From Tretioscincus oriximinensis (Eukaryota; Chordata; Lepidosauria; Squamata; Gymnophthalmidae), in the NCBI GenBank assembly GCA_022410635.1, contig JAJVDF010000779.1, positions 400,493 through 464,492 on the forward strand: a stretch of DNA of 64,000 bases, written 5' to 3'. A program made the translations under genes and the position numbers. Shown here one piece after another: positions 21,700 to 33,139 of this stretch; positions within the stretch are counted from its first letter, which is position 1, and the number at the start of each line of letters is the position of its first letter. The notes below the pieces were generated by a model. It saw only the letters and a program-made list of their open reading frames with translations, ran no database searches and was not told the DNA's origin.

Positions 21700-23515
21700 G
21701 CTAATAGTGATTGAATATTCTGTTCTATTCTATATTTCCATTTTAATAGCCATACTTATTCACCTTCCATGAATTTTTTTAATCCTATTTTGAAGCTAGC
21801 CAGGTTGCTAATTAGCACCACCACCTCATCAGGTTTAAGTTCCAGTGCAGAAGTATAGAACATGGTAGAACAACTCAAAACTAAGACATGTGAACATTCG
21901 GCCTTTGATCTGACTCTGGAATGGAACTGATTCATGGTGGGCCTAAGAGATTTCAATGCTTCCTGTGTCATTGTCACAACCGAGGAAAATGCCTCAAGAA
22001 AGCCAATCAGTTCCACTCTGGTTTTAAGGTGAATTCTATATTTCCATTTGCCACATTTATTTTTATACTTCCCCATTTCATCCTGACTTGGTTGAGATTG
22101 CTGCTGTGGTCAGCTTTCTGGAAGCCTACCTCTGCTTCTGATATTCCCCAATGTAGGTGTACTACGAATGTATTGTGTGATCTTTCAAACTGTCTTTAAA
22201 CATTTTCAGTCTAAAGTTTGCAAACTGCCATCTCAAATGCTTGTCAAAACACTTGAGAAGCCATGCAATAGAGGTTGCTAGGGGATCACCTAGCAAACTT
22301 GGCTCCAACTTTGCTTGGGAATTTGGAAAAGGCAATGGTACCTGTTGCCACATTGATCCTTGCAATGACATTGTGCAACCCAGTATGAGTCAACTATTTG
22401 GCCAGTATAAGATCTGCAGGTCCAAAATTGTACTGGGCTATCCAGTGACAGGTGGCCTTGGTGCCAGGTTCCATGAGGGTTGGAAGGGGCAGCCAGGAGC
22501 AAAATGAACTATGATTTTATTTTCCATTTAGCAATCCCAGTCTCCCTCTAAAATGAGCACAAGCATCTGTAAAGGGTTTGAGAAATAATCAAGATAGTGT
22601 CATTCACATCTTTTCTTTGCATGCCAGTAGTTCAATTGAATAGGACCTGCTGAAGCTGACTCCCCTGCTAATTTAGGGACCACTCCAAGAAGGCCCTGCC
22701 CTGGATTCCTACCCACTTTGTTGTTCAGAGCAGTGGTCCACTGAGGACAGCCTTCTCTTCAGAGCTTAAAAGTATGGGAGAAGACACTCCTTTAGATATT
22801 TGTACCTTTAGACATACGTACAACAGAATTAATGGCATGAATAACAGTAGCATTGTGGCCTTTCCATATTGGTCCTCTGCTGGTCCACCTACTCTAGTTT
22901 AGAATATTCTTGGAAAGAATGAGGCAGACTGATTACTTATATTAATCTGACCTCTGTGTATCCGTCTGATCCCCCTGGGTATCATATTTAAGGATTCATT
23001 AAACTGCATTGGGGTCATTTTTAAAAAACCTGAATGCAACTACCATATCACTGACCAAATCAATGTATCTCTCACAAAATAATTGCTTAACCAATACCAG
23101 AACACATCCAGGAAAGAAAACTGAATCACGTTTTTCTATTGAACTGCCTTTACTGTAAGAAGTGCCCCCAACTTGCCCAAGGGAATCTGAGAAGCCTAAT
23201 ATTCTGTGTCCTGAACTTTGGGATGGTAGAGAATAGGTCATGACCGCCTCCTTCATGACTCTGTTTGAAAAATGGCATCATATATCTTGTCAAAGTTAAC
23301 ATAATCAGTTCCTTCAAGCTCCCTTATAAGACTGGGTCTCTACCCCTTAGGTTATCTCTGTTATCGTTCCATGAATTTGCTAGAAAAAAAAAATCAGACT
23401 CATAATACATTAGCAATATGCCAGCCCAGAGACCACGCCAAAGTATGTTACGGAACTGATGACAAATGAACAGCATGTGGGGCTTTGGCACATGATGAAG
23501 AGCAGCCAGAAGTAC
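21700..23515. other. AQP4 upstream region, nothing recognised
   Basis: I searched the minus strand for an exon encoding the M1-type N terminus followed by a GT donor and did not find one. No repeat boundary is clear. Confidence 0.4.
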
Positions 23516-23519
23516 AAAC

Positions 23520-23775
23520 CCATTATTTATTATTTATTTAATTGTGCTTATAGCCTACCCTATATCTGAAGATCTCAGGGTGGCCAACCAAAGGGCAGTG
23601 CATATAGCTTTTATTGCTTTCACAACGGACACCCAGTGAAATAAGTAGGGTAGAGAGACTTCTAAAGAACTGTGATTGGCCCAAGATCACCCAGCTGCCT
23701 TCAAGAAGCAGTGAGGAATCAAACTGGGAGACTACCAGATAAGAGTCCAGCACTCCGACCACTAAACAGGCTCTC
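23520..23775 (-). mobile_element. tRNA-derived SINE, family A
   Basis: This is the reverse complement of the 2991-3244 copy, with a TTTATTATTTATTTAATTG tail at the left and the diverged tRNA head at the right. It abuts the Helitron at 23780. Confidence 0.75.
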
Positions 23776-23779
23776 TATA

Positions 23780-24551
23780 TCCTAAGTAATAAAAGGCATG
23801 TGGAAGAGTTCGATATGGAACATAAGAACATAAGAAGAGCCATACTGGATCAGGCCACAGCCCATCAAGTTCAGCATTCTGTGTCACACAGAGGCCCACC
23901 AGATGCACCTGGGCAAAATATGCACCTGTTCATGACTCCTTGCAAATGGTATTTCAAGAGTCCTGTCTGTTGCTCCATCCCGGAGGCGACATCCAGACAA
24001 CTATCCTAGTATACATTTATACCCTTAGTGTCCATAAACCTGACTAGTCCTGTCTTGAAACTATGCAAGCTGTTAGCTGCCACTACCTCTTCAGGAAGTA
24101 AATTCCACAGGCCGACGACCCTCTGGGTGAAAAAAATACTTTCCTTTGTCTGTTCTCACTTTTCTACCCAACAGTTTTAAGGTGTGGAGGTATCAATAGA
24201 GGTATCAATGACAGGGCTTGGAACTTTGGCAGCCTCTAGAGACCAGAATCGTGGGTTAGAAACTGGCTAAAAGACAGAAAACAGAGGAATGGGCAGTTCT
24301 CTGTTGGAAAGATGTGAGAACTGGGGCCAGAACTGGTAGGAAAAGGAAGGGAAAGAAGAAAATGAAATAAAGGGAAGAAGGAATGAAACAAAGAACGGGA
24401 AAAAAGGAATGAAACAAAGAACGGGGAAAAAGGAATGAAACAAAGAAGCAGCAGGTTAAAGGGGGATGGGAGGGGCAAGGGGAGGCATGGATGGTAGCAG
24501 GAGAGAAGAAGAAGCTACAGCCTGTTGCATTAGCGTAACGCAATGGGCTAG
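23780..24551 (+). mobile_element. non-autonomous Helitron, interrupted by a CR1
   Basis: It begins TCCTAAGTAATAAAAGG after a host A. It ends with the hairpin TTGCATT-AGCGT-AACGCAA followed by GGGCTAG and a host T, a textbook Helitron terminus. The interior at about 24213-24320 matches CR1 reverse transcriptase DNA, as in the 5196-5617 copy. A minus-strand CR1 3' end (23819-24184) was inserted later. Without that insert the length is about 407 bp, close to the 422 bp of the other copy. Confidence 0.75.
23819..24184 (-). mobile_element. CR1 LINE 3' end nested in the Helitron
   Basis: The 3' terminal box is seen on the plus strand as AACATAAGAAGAGCCATACT, followed by the CR1 3' UTR and last coding block. 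The uninterrupted Helitron copy shows where the insertion took place. Confidence 0.85.
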
Positions 24552-24559
24552 TACTAGAA

Positions 24560-25190
24560 GTTGCCCATTTTGGAACTGACAGCGTGAACAATAACAGAAC
24601 AGACAAGAACTGCTTGAGAATGGCTTCAGATGTGTCGCCTATGGGCTTCACTGGTAGCTGATGAAACTTCAGATACATTGGGATGTGGACAGCAATTAGA
24701 AATCTGGATTATTATACTTAGCAGCAAAGCTGGAAGAAAAACATGTGTTTCTTGTTACGAGCATTAGCCGCAACGCAAGCAATGTGGCACAATGCAAATT
24801 GCCAGCATTCTAATAGCCTATAACAAAGAATGTTTGTCTTACATATCTTGAAGCCATCAAAAGAAAGATGTTTCTCTTATCTTTCCTGCGAATTCAGCAG
24901 CATGAGACGCATTTATTTGATGACTTTTTCCCCTGAAATTATGTGCTACAGTTTACTGTGTCTTGGGCTAGTTGTATTATATATTTAAAATATTGTTTTA
25001 AAAAAATCAAATAGTCTGAACAATCACTTAAGAATTTGCAGTTTAAATGATCCTTTGTCAAAGAGAATGAGGTTCACACAAGCACGCAGAGAGGAAGAAA
25101 TGTGTCTCTGGCAATAGAAAAATCCCATGATAATCCCGATAAACTGTGTATTTTATGCAGACTGAGATGAAAAACATGAGATGAAAACCA
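24560..25190. other. intergenic, nothing recognised
   Basis: No gene or repeat is recognised. Confidence 0.45.
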
Positions 25191-25197
25191 TGTTAAG

Positions 25198-25910
25198 GGC
25201 TGCATCCACACAGCATTGACTTATTCCTGTATTTAATAATAATTCAGTTTATTGGTTCATCCATTTTAATTCACCTTGTTCAATCCTTGACAGTTTATTC
25301 TGAGTTTTCGATCAGCTTCTGACAAGCAAGATTTTCTGTGCATATGACAGTCTCTCATCAGTCATTTTGTTTACAGTTCAGTGATGGTATAAAATCAAAT
25401 GCAGGAACTCTTGCAAAAAACCCGAATGGGGGAAATTTTCTTGCATAGCCCCCCCCTCCATTCTTTTGTTTCTGGCCCTGTCCCCCCACCCACCCCTTTT
25501 GGCCACATGACTTCCAGCTCCGCCCATCACTAAGATGGCATCTTGGAACCACAACTGGAAATGACATCAGTTGCGGGTGGGACACTGGAAGTCATATGAC
25601 CAAAAGGGGAAGGAATGGAAACAAGAGTGGGCAGGGCCTGGTGCCAGAATGACATGAGATAGTAGGTGGGGCAGAAGGGAGGGAGAATACTAAGGAAGAC
25701 TAAAATAGCCTAAAATCATGCATATGTACGAGATTCTTATACGATTTCCTATCACTGCAGTAGTCCCTCCTCCCAAATGCTATTGGATAACTTGCTATCA
25801 TATTAGATTAACCTTTCACTTCACAGGTTCTCACCCAAACTATCCAAACTTCATAGTCTTTCCACAATAACCCAATGCAGTATAGCAGTTCAATAACTGT
25901 TTTTGCTGGT
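25198..25910. repeat. MITE-like repeat, family C, with an inner foldback insertion
   Basis: It starts GGGCTGCATCCACACAGC and contains TCTGACAAGCAAGATTTTCT, GTCATTTTGTTTACAG and CTCCCAAATGCTATTGGATA, which match 37.4-37.7 and 40.3-40.65 kb. About 25.43-25.7 kb is an extra GC-rich block with inverted arms (TTTTGGCCACATGACTTCCA against GGAAGTCATATGACCAAAA) that the other copies lack. Confidence 0.55.
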
Positions 25911-26027
25911 GAACCAATAATCTGAAACTTTATATGCAACCGGTGTGGCAAATGCAACACAAATTCAACTTGCAAGCAAATTACTCATCCTGTCTGGACG
26001 TGATGCTGAATAAGCACCAAATTCATA

Positions 26028-26280
26028 GAGAGCTAGTTTGGTGTAGTGGTTAGAGTGTGGGACTCTTATTTGGTAGTCTCCTGGTTCGATTCCCCACTCC
26101 TCCACGAAAGCCAGCTGGGTGACCTCGGGCCAGTCACAGTTCTTTAGAACTCTCTCAGCCCCACCTACTCCACAGGGTGTCTGTTGTGGAGAAAGCAAAA
26201 AAGCTATATGCTTTACCCTATGGTTGGCTGCCCTGAGACCTTCAGGTACAGGGCGGGATATAAGTATAAATAATAATAAC
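26028..26280 (+). mobile_element. tRNA-derived SINE, family A
   Basis: A-box-like GGTGTAGTGGTTAGAG, B-box-like GGTTCGATTCC, the same body as the 2991 copy and an AATAATAATAA tail. Confidence 0.85.
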
Positions 26281-26439
26281 TAAATGCCCCCTTTTCCCTG
26301 TGTCCTCACTAAAACAGTGGGCCAACCTCTGCAGGATTGGCCTTAATAATTGAAGGGTTAATCTTGGGTCACATTAAGACTGAGTAGATTAGCTGAACAC
26401 CGTGTCATGCTCCTCTGTTGCTTCATTGCTTATCTGTTG

Positions 26440-27900
26440 CTGTTGGCAGCAGGGCTAGATTTGGGGTATATGATGCCCCTGGGCTGCAAAAAGTTTTTAC
26501 GCCCTCCCCAAACACGTCCAGGCGGGACAGGAAGTGATGTCACTTCACATTTGTGATGTCATGTCAGTCCGGCCNACCATTTCCAGAAGTGACATCACAA
26601 ATGCTTTTATGATTCCTGATAAAATGTATAAGATTCTAATGCAGCTCCCAGCCCAATGAATAGACAGAATGTAAATGTGCAAGTGATAAATGTATATATT
26701 ATTCTGAATACAAAAATATGGTAAACAGAAAATTCAGTCCTTGTTCACATAACAGGGGTTTTTCTTCTTTTTTTAAGCACCTCAAAGGTTTAGAAAAACA
26801 CCTTTTTCTCACTTTTACAAACGCATTTATCACTTCCTCAAAATCAAGACTGACAGTGATATCTGATTCTGTGGCGAGCACCCCAAGATTAACCAGTCGT
26901 TCTTGAATCTGTGATGTCCTTAGATAGTTCTCAATTCATAGATTCATAGAAGCAGCACAGAAAAGCAGGTATAAATGCAACTGAGCACCATTCTGCCGGA
27001 AACAAAGATCCTTCCAGAAGCAGCACAGAAAAGCAGGCAGAAATGCAACTGAGACCATAACGCCAGCACACAGGCAGACAGGTGGCAGCGCATGCAGAGC
27101 AACAAATCTAATGGTGCATGGCGGCGGTGGCTTGTGGTGGTGTCTGGGACATGTGCAGTACATGCTTGCTACTGCTGGGACATGCCCAGTAGACGCAACT
27201 GGGAGACGTTTAAACGGCCAGCAATTTGCCACCCCTAATACACGGCCACCCACCTGGCGCCCTAGGCTTTAGCCCCCTTTGGCCAGATTCGGCTCTTGTT
27301 GGCAGGCAGGGGCCAAGCCTAGTAATAACCAGTAGGCCCCTGGAAATGGTTCAAGGCCACTCCCTGCACCTCAGATAGAGAAAGGCAGAAGCGATACCAC
27401 ATGGCATAAATCAGAGAAAAGAATGCAGCATAGGGATACTTATGGATAATCTTAGGGAGATGACACATTAGGAAGGTCTATCATGCACCTCAAAGTATAG
27501 ACTTGTCTCCCAGCCAACTTCCTATAAGCAGAAAAAATGTGGGCAGATTGTCTAAAGAGGCATCATCCTTCCCTGGACTAGCTGTGGTGCAGGCTGGGAG
27601 CTGTAGTCCACAGAGCAGGGCCCCACACAGGTTGGGCAGAAGAGGTTGCCCACTGCTCTGACAACACTTCNCAGCAGCCCCTGCTGCCAGCACAACAACA
27701 ACCTTGTTTCAATGTTTTCACATTTGGCATGTTGTTGCTGCTACTGCCAGCTTTGTGAAACTGCTGGGCATTCAAGCTTTTATAGTAAGCACTTGTCATG
27801 GTGAAAAAACGGTGTAGAAAAGCAGTCAGAAATACAACTTAAAACCATAAAACAGGAAACAATTTTCTGTCAGCATATAAGCTGGCAGTGTGCTGGCAGG
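26440..27900. repeat. composite of unclassified dispersed repeats
   Basis: AGAAGCAGCACAGAAAAGCAG occurs twice in tandem (about 26948 and 27016). A related block at 27797-27870 reappears inverted at 31.1-31.2 kb. A further block (about 26450-26600) resembles one at 12.66-12.83 kb. I see no gene and cannot fix element ends. Confidence 0.4.
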
Positions 27901-28250
27901 CCTTCTAAAGCCCTAAGTAATGACAAAAATGCCTGCTATGCACTTTGTGGAATTTCCTACTCACATCGTAAGTGTGCATGTNCACCTTTTACTGCACACC
28001 AAGCAATGAAGAGGAAATGGGTGGAAGATTTGTATACACTACAAAGGCTGTGGACCTCAACGTTAAGANTCTGTTATCGCATTGAAACTGGGATGGCACT
28101 TTGCACCTTTGATGGATGTGACGAAGCTATGACCCCCCCTGCTCCCTGGTGTTGCAGACATTATAAGCTGCACCGGGTGAAAATTGCTCTCTTCTTTAAT
28201 TTCCATTAAAGGTGCAAAGTTTTATCCCGGTTTATATGTGGGAACCTTAA

Positions 28251-28560
28251 GAAGAAGAGAAGAAGAACTTGGTTCTTATACCCTGCTTTTCTCACCTTTC
28301 AAAGGGATATATACAAGGATATATTTTTGCCCGAAGGCTCACATTCTATCTTCCCCACCAGGCTGTGGTGGTTCCCATGTATCTACTTGCAGTCAGTTGC
28401 AATTTCTTGCAGTTCATGCTTTCGAATAGCTGGGTTGGCTAGAGCTACAGGCAAGTGGAAGGTGCTCACCCCTCCCTACGTCCCACACAGGGCTTCGAAA
28501 CCCCATTTCCCAGGCGAGAGACGAATCCCTAAGCAACTGAGCTATCCGTGCCTGCTTAAG
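28251..28560 (-). mobile_element. tRNA-derived SINE, family B
   Basis: Reverse complement of the family B consensus, ending at the tRNA head (seen as CAACTGAGCTATCCGTGC). It is nearly identical over long blocks to the copy at 53212-53514, which suggests recent activity. Confidence 0.85.
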
Positions 28561-28619
28561 CTAGAGCGGAAAACCAAAAGCATATGCAGAGTGGAATAAT
28601 AAANATAAAACTCAACAGC

Positions 28620-28865
28620 CAGCCCGCTTACTGCATTTGCGTCCTTCCCCCTGGAAGGGTCGCCTCTGCGGTTGCTGTCAGACTATGGAAGAAAACCCCC
28701 ACAGTGGTCTTTTAGAACACCCTCGAAGACCCACCTCTTTAAGGGGGCCTTTGACTGAAGGAATGCCGCTTCCCTTCACACCTTCTGAAATAGTTTTGAT
28801 ATGGCAATTTTGTATTTCTGTTGTTACCCTTCGGGTGTAAGGCGGGGTATAAGTATAAATTAAAA
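28620..28865 (+). mobile_element. L2-type LINE 3' end fragment
   Basis: It parallels the 3' end of the 31.4-32.2 kb element: a GACTATGG-containing last coding block, then CACCTCTTT and a TAAGGCGGGGTATAAGTAT end. Confidence 0.55.
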
Positions 28866-28872
28866 AAATAAC

Positions 28873-29035
28873 CTTGGCTCACATTGGCTCAGGTGCTAAG
28901 AATCCGCCTTTCATGCGAGAGATCCGTTCTCGGCCACGTAGAGGGGTGAGCACCCTCTACTGGCCTCCTTGCAATCTACACTAATCTGGTGGGGAAGACA
29001 GACTAGAGGTAATAAGCCTTCGGGTGAAAAGGAAC
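28873..29035 (+). mobile_element. SINE family B variant, truncated
   Basis: The tRNA-like head GGCTCAGGTGCTAAG and the GGTGGGGAAGACAGACTAG body block are diverged from the main family. The 3' part is short. Confidence 0.5.
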
Positions 29036-29435
29036 CTTGCGGCACTGAGGGAAGGCGATAAATGTCAGATGCTTCTCCTTTTTCACATGGGAAAACTTGG
29101 GCCTGGACTTTGCTGCTGTTGGTGGACCCAGCCAGGGCTCTCTAAATATTTAGAGAGGCTAAGGAGGAGGCTGCCAAAAGCAATCTGCTTACAAAGGTAC
29201 ATTTCTAGGCTTCCTTCCAAATAGGTGAAAAAAAGGCGGGGGCTGCCCTTGACCTTTCGCAGGCGCCAGGCATGGCAGTCTAACATTTCATCCTTCCTAT
29301 CGCTTGCTTCTCCCTTGGGCACGTCAATGCACCTACACACCCACAGCGGTACTCCAGGGGTACAGCTATGCTGAGGCAATGCCCCGGGACCCCCAAGGGC
29401 TCAGCCGTTTATAAAATAAAATAAAATTATTATTA

Positions 29436-29558
29436 TTATCTGGGTTACATCCCGGGACAAAACTTGGCCATCCACATGCCAGTGTAGACTATGGCAGGCC
29501 CCATTCGGGGCCTGCCATAGTCTACACTAGCATGTGGTTGGCAGGCTCCTATTCGGAG
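29436..29558 (+). mobile_element. foldback MITE, family D (left of CpG island)
   Basis: A near-perfect hairpin: GTGTAGACTATGGCAGGCCC then GGGCCTGCCATAGTCTACAC. It is bounded by TTATCTGGGTTACAT outside and GGCTCCTATTCGGAG inside. It is an inverted copy of 30952-31075. Confidence 0.8.
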
Positions 29559-30951
29559 TGCCAGGAGAAGGCGCCGTGGGGACGCCGCCGAAGGACCCGG
29601 GCGCAACGAAAGCAAAACCCCAGCAACTTACAGCCGTCGGTGCGAAGCGAAAACTCGACGTGAGCAGCAATTACCAAAGCCGCAAGAAGAGGCGACAAGC
29701 AGGCGGGGATCGGAGGTGCTGCTGGTCATGTGGCGCCCTTGGGATGACGCTGCTCGGGCGGGGGAAAGGGGGGGAGGAAAACGGGGAGGGGGGCAGCGGG
29801 GGGGGGGGAAGTGGGGGAGACCTAAAGGCACAGAGGAGAAAGCGCTCGGCAGCCCAGGCAGCTCTTGTCCCTCATCAGCCGGACACCAACGGCAGCGCCT
29901 TGCTCCGCTTTTCCCGCCCCGTCCGTGTAGCAGCCGGAGCAGCGTCGCTTTGCCCCGGGGGGCAACTCCTGCAGACCGGCGCCCCGTCCCCTCTGTGCCG
30001 CTTGCACACACACACACACACACGCACACACGCACACCGCTTCCCCTGCCCCTTGGACGTGACGCCGGGCCAAATCCCCGGGCTTTCGGAGCGGGCGTCT
30101 ATCGTGATCCTCACGCCGTCGCCGGCCAGCCTGCGGTCGAACCCCCTCTGCCCCCCCCCCCTAGATAGATCACAAGGGACGCCCCTGGAAGCAGCCCAGC
30201 GCATCTTCCTTGCTCCCCCGGCCGCCCTTACGGCAATGTGCGAACCCCACGCAGAACCACCTGTGGCTTCCTCCGCTCTCCTATCTGCCTCCCCCCCCCC
30301 CCCCCCCCCACACACACGTCCCTCGACGGCTCCTGAGTCGTCGCCCTTCTCCAGGCCGCTAAACGAGCCCGCTGCACATCTTCTGCCCCGCGGCCCCCGC
30401 TCCCAGCAGCCTTATCTCCCGCCTGCCCGGTGCAAAGCGACGCAACGGCCCTGCAATTCGTCCCACGTCGAGCAAACCCCTTTGCTCGCCGGACTCACCC
30501 GCAATGCCTGGACGCGGCTGCTCCGTCGTCGCTCATGCCTTCCGCCCCAGTGCGGGGAGAGCCCCGGCGCGGGGAGAGCGAGGCGGGGGAGCCGGCAGGG
30601 AGGAGGAGGAGGGGCGGCGGGGCCCGGGCGGGGAGGGGGGGGGGCGGGGGAGGCCGCGCGGCCTGGCCTGTAGGGAATCGGGTTACTTAGCTACGGCGCG
30701 GGGCTGCTGTCGGGCCACGAACTGCGGTGGATGGGGCCAGATCTTCCCCTGCTCGCCAAGTTATATTTGAACTCCGAATAGCTTTCCCTTACGTGGCAAC
30801 CCGGGCGCTGGGGAGCCTCCGGAGCCTCCCCCCATGGAGACAGATCTCCCTCACGTCGAGTAAAAACGATGAATCGCGGGCCGATCTTCAGTCCTGGAAG
30901 TTGTCAAGGCTGAAGATGAATTAAAACTATATGGCTTGTCCTTCTTTGCCC
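29559..30951. promoter_or_regulatory. CpG-island-like GC-rich block, possible promoter
   Basis: The sequence changes abruptly from AT-rich surroundings to dense CpG DNA with GGCGG and CCGCCC motifs. G-runs near 29.76-29.82 and 30.59-30.65 kb could form quadruplexes, and there is a CA repeat near 30.0 kb. Vertebrate CpG islands usually mark promoters. No recognisable protein starts here. On the minus strand, the orientation of AQP4, a strong 5' splice donor (GGCT|GTAAGT) lies at 29631, so a noncoding first exon is possible. Long open frames across the block are expected from base composition alone. Confidence 0.5.
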
Positions 30952-31075
30952 CTCGGAATAGGAGCCTGCCAACCACATGGTAGTGTAGACTATGGCAGGC
31001 CCCGAATGGGGCCTGCCATAGTCTATACTGCCATGTGGATGGCCAAGCTCTGACCTGAGATGTAACCCAGAATAA
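30952..31075 (-). mobile_element. foldback MITE, family D (right of CpG island)
   Basis: It reads as the reverse complement of 29436-29558 through CTCGGAATAGGAGCCTGCC, the hairpin, and TGTAACCCAGAATAA. The two copies are about 1.4 kb apart and face each other. Confidence 0.8.
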
Positions 31076-31409
31076 CGCCCATTTGGGACAGGGCCCTGGC
31101 AGAATTTTTTCCTGTTTTATGGATTTAAGTTGCATTTCTGTCTGCTTTTCTATGCTGTTTTTTTTTCACAATGGCAAGTGCTCATTATAAAAGCTTGGGT
31201 GCCCGGCAGCTTCACGAAATGTGAAAAAACGTGGAACAGAGTTGTTGTTGTGCTGGTGACAAAAGATGCTCTTTTAGATTTGAGATCTACGCTGCGGAAT
31301 AAAGGGGGTAAAATTGAGTGGATGGAGGAGTCAGCAGATTAAGTGGACATAGGGAGGTAAGGCCTAAACGGGATGTGTCTCTTCATCCCGGGTCCATGAA
31401 GTGAGTAGT

Positions 31410-32210
31410 AGGCACCCTGTCCTGGATGGGGCTGAATAGCCCTATAAGGGACGGGTGCGAAATCTAGGGGTGCTTCTGGATCCTTCGCTGACACGTGAAG
31501 ATCAGGTGGAGGCGGTGGCCAGGAGTGCCTATTTCCAGCTAGGTCTGGTCCGCAAGTTGCGGCCACTTCTGGTCAGGGATGATCTGGCCACCGTGATCCA
31601 CGCTCTGGTAACTTCCAGGTTGGACTACTGTAACGCACTCTATATGGGGCTGCCCTTGAAAATGATTCGGAAGCTGCAGCTGGTGCAGAATGCAGCCGCT
31701 AGACTGCTGACCGGAACAGCTGGCCGGACACACATCACACCGGTCCTGAAAGAACTGCACTGGCTGCCCATTCGCTACCGAGCCCAATTCAAGGTATTAA
31801 CTCTAACCTTTAAAGCCATACATAACTTGGGCCCCAAATATCTAAAGGAACGCCTTCTCCCATGTGAGCCTGCTCGTGCCCTAAGATCTGCAGGGGAGGC
31901 CCTCCTGACTGTACCACCACCCTCAGTGGCAGAGAGGGTGGGAACCCGGAATAGGGCCTTCTCTGTGGCAGCCCCCAGACTATGGAATAGTCTCTCCCTT
32001 GAGGTGCGTCAATCACCATCTCTGTGCACTTTCAGAAAATGCTTAAAGACGCCCCTCTTTGGCCTGGTCTTTGGCTAGAAAACGACTGTCTCCTCCCCAT
32101 TTTTAGAAAAGGCTGTTTTTAATGTGTTAAAATGATGGTTTTATTGTTAACCGCCCTGAGATCTACGGGTATAGGGCGGTATAAAAATGTAAATAAATAA
32201 ATAAATAAAC
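31410..32210 (+). mobile_element. L2-type LINE, C-terminal ORF and 3' end
   Basis: An open plus-strand frame of about 207 residues (31455-32078) contains RNLGVLLDPSL, VTSRLDYCNALYMGLP, LQLVQNAAARLLTG and ITPVLKELHWLPI. These are the conserved C-terminal blocks of L2-clade reverse transcriptase. The 3' end carries CCGCCCTGAGATCTACGGG and a short AAAT tail. It is 5'-truncated. The uninterrupted frame suggests it is relatively young. Confidence 0.85.
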
Positions 32211-32212
32211 CC

Positions 32213-32430
32213 TGCTTTTCTCAACCTGAAGGGAAAGCAGCTTACATAACCTTCTGTTCTTCTCTTCACAACAGGCACCTTGTGAAGTAGGTGGGGCAGA
32301 GAGAGCTCTGAAGAACTGTGAGGAAGCCGAAGGCCACGCAGCTGGCTTTTGTGGAGGAGTACAGAATTGAGCCGGGAGATTTCCAGATCAGAGCCTCACA
32401 CTCTAACCACTACACCAGACTGCCTCGCAT
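32213..32430 (-). mobile_element. tRNA-derived SINE, family A
   Basis: Reverse complement of the family A body. The tRNA head is seen at the right as CTAACCACTACACCAGACTG. Confidence 0.75.
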
Positions 32431-32848
32431 TAATTGCTTTCAGCAAAGAGAAGGCCACTTCCTTCTGTGCTATTTATTTATTCGTTTACTATTATTTTTA
32501 ACCTACCCTTTAGCTACGAAAAGGATCTCACAGCAGCTTACAAGCTGTTCATAATGTAAGACAGATCTGTACCTTGAGGCTTTCGATCCAAGAAAATAGG
32601 CATGACACACGAGGAGAGGAAAATAGGAAAGTGGGGGGAAAGGAAGCCTTTTGTAGAAACATGATGGCACCCACGAGCCTCCTGTTGCTAGTCGTTCACT
32701 TCCATTTGCAGATTTTGAGTGGCAGTTGAGAAGGAAGAGACTGCTGGGCTTGGAGCATGAGGGCTGAATTCACCACTCACTGTTTTTCTTCCCTACTTCT
32801 CAACGTCAAGTTGGGCCAGCCCTGAGTCGTTCTGCAAGAAAGGGACCC

Positions 32849-33127
32849 AGACGAATGGCTCAGTCGCTAAGGAGACGGCCTCTCATCTGAGAGATCAGGT
32901 TTCAAGGCCCTGTGTCGGACGTGGGGAGAACCTGTAACTCTAGCCAACCCAGCTATTTGAAAGCAAGAATTGCAAGAAATTGCAACTGGCTGCAACTAGA
33001 TAAATGGGAACCACCACAGCTTGGTGGGGAAGATAGAATGTAAGCCTTCAGGCGAAAAATACCCTTGTAACCTGCTTTTTGTCCCTTTGGGTGAGAAAAG
33101 CGGGATATAAAAGCCCAGTTCTTCTAC
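32849..33127 (+). mobile_element. tRNA-derived SINE, family B
   Basis: Head ATGGCTCAGTCGCTAAGGAG, body block GAACCACCACAGCTTGGTGG, end AAAAGCCCAGTTCTTCTAC. Confidence 0.8.
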
Positions 33128-33139
33128 AGAGAAGTGTCT

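Noticed and set aside
22999..23256. Candidate AQP4 M1 start exon on the minus strand
   Set aside because: The translation shows no match to the M1 N terminus and has no GT donor at the required phase.
29534..30673. 379-codon plus-strand open frame in the CpG island
   Set aside because: It is proline/glycine/arginine-rich low-complexity sequence expected where stop codons are rare. Other frames on both strands are also open, and no domain or splice context is visible.
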